Source: Treponema sp.
GTDB lineage: Bacteria > Spirochaetota > Spirochaetia > Treponematales > Breznakiellaceae
Assembly (NCBI GenBank): GCA_031259345.1
Contig: JAIRLQ010000531.1
Coordinates: 1-9,771, forward strand
DNA length: 9,771 nt
Direction: 5' to 3'
The notes beneath the pieces were generated by a model. It was given only the letters and a program-made list of their open reading frames with translations. It had not been told where the DNA came from and searched no databases. Positions 1-5,989 of this stretch are shown here, one piece after another. Each line of letters opens with the position of its first letter. Position 1 is the stretch's first letter. Position numbers and translations under genes: made by a program.

Positions 1-17
1 AAACCCCATGAGGGTTT
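1..17 (+). terminator. Small hairpin in the leader before the ABC permease
   Basis: AAACCC (1-6) can pair with GGGTTT (12-17) around a five-base loop. One more T and then GG follow, so there is no real U-tract after the stem. The hairpin touches the window edge and may extend further upstream. It could belong to the end of the preceding gene's transcript unit or act as a weak attenuator. The role is inferred; only the pairing is seen. Confidence 0.3.
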
Positions 18-33
18 TGGCTGCGTGTCTGTA

Positions 34-65
34 GGGCTTGTATACATGTCTGTGTATGCAAGCCC
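34..65 (+). promoter_or_regulatory. Strong intergenic hairpin ahead of the permease genes
   Basis: A 13-pair stem joins 34-46 (GGGCTTGTATACA) with 53-65 (TGTATGCAAGCCC). It has one G.U pair and a six-base loop, TGTCTG. The bases after it (CTCTGTTAC) do not form a U-run, so it is not a classical terminator. In ABC importer operons, such stems between the binding-protein gene and the membrane genes often protect the upstream mRNA or thin out downstream expression. By that analogy I infer that a substrate-binding protein gene ends just left of the window. No sigma-70 promoter is evident in 1-99. Confidence 0.55.
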
Positions 66-99
66 CTCTGTTACAGATTAATCCTATTGGAGTATTATA

Positions 100-1065
100 A
101 TGAGCGGCATAAGTGCGGCCACAATTATAAAAAAGCACATTCTGGGAAACAGCGATTTTGTTCTGTTTGTAATATTTATTGTTGTTTTTGTTGTGGGCTC
201 TGTCCTTGTCCCCCAGATGCTACAGGTAATTAACATAACAAATGTAATAAGAAACGCGTCTATTGTCGGGATTGTGGCAATGGGGGCGACTTTTGTTTTA
301 CTTACAGGCGAAGTTGACCTTTCTGTCGGTTCCATTCTTTCGTTGTCTGCTGTTTTCGGAGGGATTTTTTTAGGTTCAATAAATCCCGTTTTGTGTTTTA
401 TTTTTTCACTGCTTCTGGGCGGTGTTCTGGGTTTGATTAACGGCCTTCTGGTTTCAAAAGGGAAGATTACCTCTTTGATGGTGACATTGGGTATAATGTC
501 TGTCTATGGCGGACTTGCCCTTATCATCAACAGGAGCCGGTCGATTTATTTGTACGAAGTAACTTTATACCAGTGGCTGTGTAAAGGCAGCATTCTGGGC
601 ATCCCTTTTCCCACAGTCCTTTTTCTGGTTTTGACTCTAATTTTCGCGTATATTATGAATAATACGGCCCTGGGTCGTCAAACATACTATGTGGGCGCTA
701 ATCAGACCGCGGCGGTTTTTTCAGGGGTTAAAGCGGATAATATCAAGATAATTATGTATGTGATTTCGGGCTCCTGCGCGGCTCTGGCAGGCCCGATCCT
801 AAGTGCCCAAACAAACCGTATAACGCCAAATGTTGGAACGGGCTATGAGCTTTCCGCGATTGCCATTGCTGTGCTTGGTGGAAATTCTCTTGATGGAGGC
901 CAAGGAAGTATACTTGGAACTTTTATTGCAGCGATGGTCTATTCGTTTTTGTTGAATATTCTAACCCTTTCCGGTATTGGTACATATATGGAACAAGTTC
1001 TAAAAGGGTTCCTTTTAATAGTGATTGTGGCTGTTTTTAGCAGATCCCTGATTTCAAAGAGGTGA
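100..1065 (+). CDS. RbsC-family sugar ABC transporter permease (first of two)
   Basis: This 321-residue, very hydrophobic protein is an inner-membrane permease of the ribose/galactofuranose/AI-2 class (BPD_transp_2 family). It forms half of the substrate channel. Family hallmarks are GEVDLSVGS at residues 70-78, GLINGLL followed by KITSLMVTLG at about 111-131, the cytoplasmic coupling segment GRQTYYVGAN...FSGV at about 192-210, and GYELSAIAIAVLGG...GGQGSILGT at 248-274. The first membrane segment spans about residues 20-39. The ATG at 100 follows TTGGAG (87-92) with seven bases between. The TGA overlaps the candidate starts of the next permease, so translational coupling is likely. Length is normal for the family. 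The sugar cannot be read from the sequence; a two-permease operon resembles YtfT-YjfF or LsrC-LsrD. The family call is firm; the substrate is unknown. Confidence 0.93.
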   Translation: MSGISAATIIKKHILGNSDFVLFVIFIVVFVVGSVLVPQMLQVINITNVIRNASIVGIVAMGATFVLLTGEVDLSVGSILSLSAVFGGIFLGSINPVLCFIFSLLLGGVLGLINGLLVSKGKITSLMVTLGIMSVYGGLALIINRSRSIYLYEVTLYQWLCKGSILGIPFPTVLFLVLTLIFAYIMNNTALGRQTYYVGANQTAAVFSGVKADNIKIIMYVISGSCAALAGPILSAQTNRITPNVGTGYELSAIAIAVLGGNSLDGGQGSILGTFIAAMVYSFLLNILTLSGIGTYMEQVLKGFLLIVIVAVFSRSLISKR

Positions 1066-1070
1066 TGGTA

Positions 1071-2090
1071 ATGCCTGATGGCAAAAGTGTAAAAAGCCAA
1101 AGTGCTGATGCTCAAAGTAAAAACAATTTTATGGATAGGTACATGTTGTTTGTTCTGCTTGTTGTTGTCTTTATTGTTGGGGCTGTGCTGTCCCCAACTT
1201 TCCTTAAGCGAAACAATATACAGAATGTACTATTAAACATTTCAGTTTATGGATTGCTTGCCATAGGGCAGACGGCGGTACTGCTTGTGAAAGAAATTGA
1301 TCTGTCTTGCGGCGCTCTGGTAGCCTTTGCGCCTATGTCCGCCATCTATGTAACAAACAGTTTCTTTCCTTTGATACAAGGCGGCAACTTTGTGGCAAGA
1401 GGAACTGCCTTTATCATCATTTTTACGCTTCTCATCGGTACTGCGGTGGGGGCTATAAATGGGCTTGTGCGAACAAGACTTAAAATTTCTTCTTTGATAG
1501 CAACTCTTGGCAGCATGTACATTATAGGCGGCTTCACATATATGTTTTTTAACGGACACTCACTTTATTTAACAGGCCTGCCTTTGTTTGCCAATTTTAG
1601 TATGACAAAAATACTAAACTTGCCTTTACCGTTTTTATTTTTTGTTCTTGTTTCCCTTCTTGTAGCCTTTCTTTTTACAAAAACAAAAATAGGCCGCAGG
1701 ATATATGCTACAGGCGGGAATGAAAAGGCGGCCGTGTATTCAGGAATAAGTACCGCGCGATGGAAATTTATCGCGTTTTGCTTCAGTGGATTTTGCGCGG
1801 GGCTTGCCGCGTTAATCTATTGTTCCAGGATGCAAGCGGTGGAAGTAGTGCAGGGAAGCGGGTATGAAATGGTTGCCATAGCGATTGCGGTAATAGGCGG
1901 AACGACTCTGGAAGGCGGACGCGGTACTATACTTGGAACATTCATAGCGAGTGGTATTCTTTGTTTCATTTTGAACATTATGTCACTTAAAGGCTTAATT
2001 TCCTGGTACCAGACAGTGGTGATTGGAATTATTATAGTTGGCGCCGCGTTGCAACATTCATACACAAACCGGAAAACGAGCATGAGGTAA
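1071..2090 (+). CDS. RbsC-family sugar ABC transporter permease (second of two)
   Basis: This second permease is paralogous to the one before it and probably pairs with it as a heterodimer. From the ATG at 1071 it has 339 residues. A polar N-tail of about 22 residues precedes the first membrane segment (about 25-41). Hallmarks are KEIDLSCG at 74-81, GAINGLV...KISSLIATLG at 127-147, the coupling loop GRRIYATGGN...YSGI at 208-226, and GYEMVAIAIAVIGG...GGRGTILGT at 264-290. Three in-frame starts exist: GTG 1062, ATG 1065 and ATG 1071. I chose 1071 because AGAGGTG (1058-1064) then sits six bases upstream; the two earlier starts lie inside or against that ribosome site. The gene follows the first permease without a gap and is followed after nine bases by the ATPase. 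Substrate unknown. Confidence 0.92.
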   Translation: MPDGKSVKSQSADAQSKNNFMDRYMLFVLLVVVFIVGAVLSPTFLKRNNIQNVLLNISVYGLLAIGQTAVLLVKEIDLSCGALVAFAPMSAIYVTNSFFPLIQGGNFVARGTAFIIIFTLLIGTAVGAINGLVRTRLKISSLIATLGSMYIIGGFTYMFFNGHSLYLTGLPLFANFSMTKILNLPLPFLFFVLVSLLVAFLFTKTKIGRRIYATGGNEKAAVYSGISTARWKFIAFCFSGFCAGLAALIYCSRMQAVEVVQGSGYEMVAIAIAVIGGTTLEGGRGTILGTFIASGILCFILNIMSLKGLISWYQTVVIGIIIVGAALQHSYTNRKTSMR

Positions 2091-2099
2091 GGTGATATT

Positions 2100-3638
2100 A
2101 TGTCTGACAGTGGGCTTTTGGAACTTAAGCAAATAAGCAAATCATTTCCCGGCGTGAAGGCGCTTAAAGAAGTGAATTTCCATATCAAGGAATCTGAAAT
2201 TGTTTCTCTGGTCGGGGTAAACGGAGCCGGCAAGTCTACGTTATCCCATATCATTTCAGGTATTTATCCCCCAGATTCTGGTGAAATACTGATAAACGGA
2301 AAAGATGTGGCTATAACAAACGTAAACATAGCCGACAATCTTGGGATTGGTATTGTCCACCAGGAGCCGACTCTGGTGCCCAATATGACAGCAGCCGCGA
2401 ACATTTTTCTGAATCGGGAGCTTTCAACCAAAACAGGGATGCTTGACACAAAAAAAATGAATTCCGAGTGCAAACGTGTTCTGGATATGCTGGGTTACAA
2501 TATAAACCTGAAAGCACGTATAAGTTCCATGACTCTGGTTGAAAAAACAATTATCGAAATTGCCAAGGCAATGCTGCTAAATCCTTGTCTTTTAATTTTA
2601 GATGAGGTTACCGCGCCGTTAAACAAGAACGAAGTAGAACACTTTTTCAAAATCATCATGGAGCTAAGAAATAAAAAACTTGCAATCATTTTTATCAGTC
2701 ACCGGATTCAGGAAATCATGCGTATATCTGACAGAGTTGCTGTTTTAAGGGACGGCCAGTTGGTTTCGGAACTGAATCGCGGCAGCATGTCTGAAAAAGA
2801 AATCATAAAACAAATGCTGGGTGAAAGCGGCGAATTTAAGGTAACAGGAATCGGTGACGGCGAAAATATGGACAGGAAACAGGCGGAAACGAAAGATCTT
2901 TTGGAGCTGAAAAATCTAACGGTTTCAAAGTATTTTAGAGATTTTAGCCTGACGCTAAAGGAAGGGGAGATAGTTGGGCTTGCGGGCCTAAAAGGCGCCG
3001 GCATAACCGAGTTGTTAAAAACTGTATTTGGAAGAATAAAACCAGAAAGCGGCGGCATTGTTGTAAAAGGGAAGAAGATAGAAATTGACAGTACTACAAC
3101 TGCAATAAGAGATGCCGGAATAGGCTTTATCACAAACGACCGTCAAAATGAAGGACTGGCTCTTATTCGCAATGTTAATGAAAATATATCTATTTCCGCG
3201 CTGGACTTGTTCAGGAATTCCTTTAAAATTCTGCGTAAAAAAGATATATCCGGAAAATCAAAAGATTATGTGTCCGAACTGTCGATTAAAACGCCAAGCA
3301 TAAACCAGGAAGTACGAAACCTTTCAGGCGGCAACCAGCAGAAAATCGTAATCGCAAAATGGCTGTTGTGCAATCTTGACATACTTCTCATTGATGAGCC
3401 AACGAGAGGTGTTGACATAAGGGCAAAAAATGATATTTACAGGCTGCTGCTTGATCTGAGCCGCAAAAACAAAGGTATCATTGTAACATCACCGGAAATA
3501 CCGGAACTCTTAAATATCTGTGACAGGATCTTGGTTGTTGTGCACGGAAAAATTGCCTGCGAGGTCAAGAAAACGGAAAATGGTTTTAATGAGGCAAATA
3601 TACTGGAACTTATGCACAAAGAATCGGTACCCTACTGA
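2100..3638 (+). CDS. Double-domain sugar ABC transporter ATPase (RbsA/MglA/YtfR class)
   Basis: This 512-residue ATPase has two fused nucleotide-binding domains and powers import through the two permeases. Domain 1 has Walker A GVNGAGKST (39-47), Q-loop HQEP (87-90), Walker B LLILDE (164-169) and H-loop His201. Its signature is degenerate: MTLVE (144-148) replaces LSxGQ, and LDEVTAPL replaces the usual LDEPTA. Domain 2 starts near 266. It has Walker A GLKGAGITE (296-304) without the lysine, an intact signature LSGGNQQK (408-415), Walker B ILLIDEP (428-434), and TSPEIPE in place of the H-loop. One composite ATP site (Walker A of domain 1 plus signature of domain 2) therefore looks competent and the other does not. 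A weak domain-2 Walker A is usual in this family; the poor domain-1 signature is less usual. AAGGTGA (2089-2095) overlaps the permease stop and serves the ATG at 2100. This is the last gene of the operon. Confidence 0.94.
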   Translation: MSDSGLLELKQISKSFPGVKALKEVNFHIKESEIVSLVGVNGAGKSTLSHIISGIYPPDSGEILINGKDVAITNVNIADNLGIGIVHQEPTLVPNMTAAANIFLNRELSTKTGMLDTKKMNSECKRVLDMLGYNINLKARISSMTLVEKTIIEIAKAMLLNPCLLILDEVTAPLNKNEVEHFFKIIMELRNKKLAIIFISHRIQEIMRISDRVAVLRDGQLVSELNRGSMSEKEIIKQMLGESGEFKVTGIGDGENMDRKQAETKDLLELKNLTVSKYFRDFSLTLKEGEIVGLAGLKGAGITELLKTVFGRIKPESGGIVVKGKKIEIDSTTTAIRDAGIGFITNDRQNEGLALIRNVNENISISALDLFRNSFKILRKKDISGKSKDYVSELSIKTPSINQEVRNLSGGNQQKIVIAKWLLCNLDILLIDEPTRGVDIRAKNDIYRLLLDLSRKNKGIIVTSPEIPELLNICDRILVVVHGKIACEVKKTENGFNEANILELMHKESVPY

Positions 3639-3652
3639 TCTAGATTAATTAT

Positions 3653-3681
3653 TAGGCAATTCGCCCTATTGACACTTTTTT
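3653..3681 (+). terminator. Possible weak terminator after the ABC operon
   Basis: TAGGC (3653-3657) can pair with G-CCTA (3663-3668) with one bulged C and an AATTC loop. A run of seven T (3675-3681) follows after six bases. The stem is short and the T-run is displaced, so this is a marginal Rho-independent terminator. It overlaps the -35 box of the tRNA-Asp promoter. Readthrough from the transporter into tRNA-Asp remains possible. Confidence 0.25.
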
Positions 3682-3697
3682 TCAAATTTAGTATTGT
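3669..3697 (+). promoter_or_regulatory. Sigma-70 type promoter of tRNA-Asp
   Basis: A perfect -35 TTGACA (3669-3674), a 17-base spacer and -10 TATTGT (3692-3697, four of six matches) lie upstream of the tRNA. Transcription would start near 3704, about eleven bases before the mature 5' end at 3715. The same layout precedes the neighbouring tRNA-Leu gene, which supports both calls. Confidence 0.8.
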
Positions 3698-3714
3698 ATT
3701 CAAAGATAATCTTT

Positions 3715-3789
3715 GGGGGCGTAGTGAAGCTGGTTTATCACGCTGGCCTGTCAAGCCGGAGATCGCGGGTTCAAGCCCCGTCGCTCCCG
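3715..3789 (+). tRNA. tRNA-Asp (anticodon GTC)
   Basis: The 75 bases fold into a full cloverleaf. The acceptor stem is GGGGGCG (3715-3721) with CGCTCCC (3782-3788), including one G.U pair. The D stem is GTGA/TCAC (3724-3727 with 3738-3741), with GG at 3732-3733 in the loop. The anticodon stem is CTGGC/GCCGG (3743-3747 with 3755-3759), and GTC sits at 3750-3752. The T stem is GCGGG/CCCGT around the loop TTCAAGC. The discriminator base is G (3789), as expected for Asp. CCA is not encoded, so a CCA-adding enzyme must complete it. The gene runs towards tRNA-Leu on the other strand. Confidence 0.97.
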
Positions 3790-3985
3790 TAACCAATTGT
3801 TCATGTTTTTTTCCTGTCTCGCTACGGCCTTTTGGGGGTTTTTAGGCTATTTTGGCGATCTTCCATGTACACGGGGAATTTGTTCCGAATGGGGTCTAGT
3901 TCCTTATATTATAAAGAATTACGTGATTTTTTCAGCACTGCTCTACTTCCTTGTATTACAAACAATTAGAAGGATTCTTTTTCAA
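3790..3985. other. Spacer between convergent tRNA genes, no credible gene
   Basis: These 196 bases separate the 3' ends of the two tRNAs. A T7 run lies at 3806-3812 and TTTTT at 3837-3841 in a T/G-rich stretch, which may help end the tRNA-Asp transcript, but no strong stem precedes either run. On the minus strand, a four-pair AGAA/TTCT stem lies just past tRNA-Leu. A plus-strand open frame beginning at 3797 runs into the antisense of tRNA-Leu, has no ribosome site and looks spurious. Confidence 0.6.
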
Positions 3986-4067
3986 TGCGGCCAAGAAGAC
4001 TTGAACTTCCATGCCTCTCGGCACTAGCACCTCAAGCTAGCGTGTCTACCAGTTCCACCATGGCCGC
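3986..4067 (-). tRNA. tRNA-Leu (anticodon GAG)
   Basis: Read on the minus strand, the 82 bases form a class II cloverleaf. Acceptor GCGGCCA (from 4067) pairs with TGGCCGC (3993-3987), and the discriminator A is at 3986. The D stem is GTG/CAC with GG in the loop. The anticodon stem CTAGC/GCTAG encloses TTGAGGT, with GAG at 4033-4031. The long variable arm is TGCC-GAGA-GGCA, as expected for Leu. The T stem is GGAAG/CTTCT around TTCAAGT. CCA is not encoded. It reads leucine CUC/CUU codons. It lies on the same strand as, and downstream of, the lipoprotein operon, but has its own promoter. Confidence 0.97.
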
Positions 4068-4085
4068 TTTAGGAAACGTTACTGT

Positions 4086-4114
4086 ACCATACCGTATTAC
4101 GCTAAAAATGTCAA
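4086..4114 (-). promoter_or_regulatory. Sigma-70 type promoter of tRNA-Leu
   Basis: On the minus strand, a perfect -35 TTGACA (4114-4109), a 17-base spacer and -10 TATGGT (4091-4086, four of six matches) lie 18 bases before the mature tRNA 5' end at 4067. The spacing and -10 pattern (TATNGT) match those of the tRNA-Asp promoter. Confidence 0.8.
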
Positions 4115-4161
4115 CACTCACTCACGCACTTTCGGTGTTGCTTAATAAGGAAATGATTTAT

Positions 4162-4179
4162 GCCCGCGCTGCCGCGGGC
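4162..4179 (-). terminator. GC-rich hairpin downstream of the envelope operon
   Basis: A perfect seven-pair stem GCCCGCG/CGCGGGC with a four-base loop (GCAG on the minus strand) lies 31 bases past the stop of the last lipoprotein gene. The following minus-strand bases are ATAAATC, not a U-run, so it would be a non-canonical terminator or an mRNA 3' stabiliser. It separates the operon from the tRNA-Leu promoter at 4086-4114. Confidence 0.5.
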
Positions 4180-4210
4180 GGCATCGTCAACACCTCAGTC
4201 GCCGCTCAGT

Positions 4211-5968
4211 TTAGTATCCGTCTACATACCAGCTTGCAATGTCATTCCAGTCGGTATCGGCGCTAAACGCGTAAAAATACAGGTAACTCATATACGGCGT
4301 TCCACGGAACAGCGTGAACCCAGTGTATAAAGTCTCCTCCAATTCAGAGTCGTACCAGGGCGGCGGATCAAGGGCTATAAATGCCCTGCCGTCAATATAA
4401 TAATCATTATTCTTATCTGAGTTTAATACCTTTACCAGGATCTGGTATTTACCCGGTTCAATGTCTTTTAAATCCAGGGACAAGGGATCAGGACGCCCGG
4501 CGGAACCGCCGGAGTTGATATCAATTGGCCCATAGATATGGGTATTAACCGGGACCGCGGCGCTCCCGTCTTTTCGTATTAGCTCATAATAAGGCTCTTC
4601 GCTTTTTTCTTTCAGGATTACCGGGTTATCCCCACCGTATGCGTACAATTCCATCTGCAAATAATAGCTGTCCGGAGCCGAAATCCCCTCCGGAAAAACC
4701 TCCGCGTGTATCGAAGCTTTTGTGGGAATCGCGTCGAAACCGGCGTCCCAGGTGATATACAGATCGCCGGGTATATCCCCTGTAACAAGATCAGGATGGT
4801 CAACAAACAGGTACAGATTAATGCCATTGTTGTCCCAACCGGAAACATGCACCGGGCCGGGCAGATAAAAAAGAGGCGTTTTTGCATAATTATTGGGGTC
4901 ATTGGGGTCTATTATATAAATATGATAGTGTGAAACGATTTCGCTGTTTCCGGCGCCGTATGAAACTATTACAACAAGCCGTCCCGATATATATTGCATC
5001 TCAGCTTGGCTAAAATAAACATCCTCAGGACTTTCTATTTTAAAAACAAAATCGGGATCTCCAAGCAGGCTCTCGCCACCATGGTCTATCGTATATTTTT
5101 TTATCTGTGGATACACTGAACCGCTTTCATCCTCCACGGTATTATATCCAAAGAGTTTACCCTGGCCGTCAAACGCAAAGCCTTCAATATTACTATCAGG
5201 GCTGGCATAAGTATATGTTATTTCATTTCCGGGAGTGGATAAGTCTACATATTTTACCGTTTTTACCGTAAAAGGGTCGTACTCCGTATAAAAAACCCCG
5301 CCGCTTGCCGGATCATAGACGCTATCCCCCGGAACGCCATAAAAAGAAAGGGGATAGGGATATTCATCAAAGAAATACAAGCCGTCGCCCATACTGTCGG
5401 ATGTCCTGGCGCTTAAAATCATGCGTCCGTATTTATCAAAACTGATGGAAGGGAAAGAGTATAAATTAAAGCGGAAGAAATCATTTTCAAAAAGAATTAA
5501 ATTGCCTGTATCAGGATCATAACTAAACTCAATTTGCACAGGTTCTGTCATTTGTATGGGCACCGGCACACTGGTATTTGAAGAAGAAACGCTAAAAAGC
5601 CCGGAGACGCCGCCATAAGTTTTGGCAAAGCCTTTTACCCCCGGGGCATTGCGATCCACCGGCGCCAAAACTTCCAAAGTATAGTCTGATCCATAAGGCA
5701 CATTAATCGACGGGGTTTTGTCCGGGGAAACACGTACAGGCCCCGCGACAATTTTATTCCCCCGGCGTACCGTTAAGCTAAGATACTGAAAAGGAGCGTA
5801 CTCGCCTGGCCCTTCCACAGGGGCAGCGGAACGGCCGGCAGCTTTTGCCGATGCCATTTCCAAAAATACCGTGCCCGATTTTCCGTCCCCCTGCTTTGGG
5901 TCCAGGGAAAGCGTGCAGGACGAGACACACAAAAGCGCGGCGCAGATATACACAAGTGCCTTTTTCAT
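4211..5968 (-). CDS. Lipoprotein with probable beta-propeller-like body (longer paralog)
   Basis: This 585-residue exported protein has a lipoprotein signal: MKKALVYICAALLC followed by the lipobox VSSC, with Cys18 as the predicted lipidated residue. It should be anchored to a membrane, facing the periplasm or the surface. An N-terminal domain (about 19-140) with GTVFLEM, FQYLSLTVRRG and VPYGSDYTLEVL matches the upstream lipoprotein segment by segment. The middle (about 145-415) is rich in aromatic beta-strands and repeats such as FDKYGRMIL (177-185) and FDGQGKLFGYN, which suggests a propeller fold. The last 150 or so residues (about 430 onward), with LDLKDIEPGKYQILVKVL, look like an added Ig-like domain missing from the paralog. 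A perfect AGGAGG (5979-5974) lies five bases before the ATG. It is the last gene of the operon, 21 bases after its paralog. No enzyme motif was recognised; function unknown. Confidence 0.85.
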   Translation of the reverse strand: MKKALVYICAALLCVSSCTLSLDPKQGDGKSGTVFLEMASAKAAGRSAAPVEGPGEYAPFQYLSLTVRRGNKIVAGPVRVSPDKTPSINVPYGSDYTLEVLAPVDRNAPGVKGFAKTYGGVSGLFSVSSSNTSVPVPIQMTEPVQIEFSYDPDTGNLILFENDFFRFNLYSFPSISFDKYGRMILSARTSDSMGDGLYFFDEYPYPLSFYGVPGDSVYDPASGGVFYTEYDPFTVKTVKYVDLSTPGNEITYTYASPDSNIEGFAFDGQGKLFGYNTVEDESGSVYPQIKKYTIDHGGESLLGDPDFVFKIESPEDVYFSQAEMQYISGRLVVIVSYGAGNSEIVSHYHIYIIDPNDPNNYAKTPLFYLPGPVHVSGWDNNGINLYLFVDHPDLVTGDIPGDLYITWDAGFDAIPTKASIHAEVFPEGISAPDSYYLQMELYAYGGDNPVILKEKSEEPYYELIRKDGSAAVPVNTHIYGPIDINSGGSAGRPDPLSLDLKDIEPGKYQILVKVLNSDKNNDYYIDGRAFIALDPPPWYDSELEETLYTGFTLFRGTPYMSYLYFYAFSADTDWNDIASWYVDGY

Positions 5969-5989
5969 AACAACCTCCTGTTTTGTAAA

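Noticed and set aside
1..99. Riboswitch in the leader of the transporter genes
   Set aside because: Only two simple hairpins are visible; no conserved riboswitch core or multi-branch junction could be recognised.
1817..2254. Minus-strand open frame of 145 residues opposite the second permease and ATPase start
   Set aside because: Antisense of conserved transporter sequence, no ribosome site, no domain.
3797..4027. Plus-strand open frame of 76 residues between the tRNAs
   Set aside because: It runs through the antisense of tRNA-Leu, has no ribosome site, and its last residues are the typical false translation of a reversed tRNA-Leu.
3715..4067. tRNA genes as attachment sites of an integrated element
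   Set aside because: No integrase and no repeated tRNA 3' end were seen in the window; the composition change alone is not enough.
3985..4266. Plus-strand open frame of 93 residues
   Set aside because: It covers the reversed tRNA-Leu, its promoter and the 3' end of a well-supported lipoprotein gene; no ribosome site or domain.
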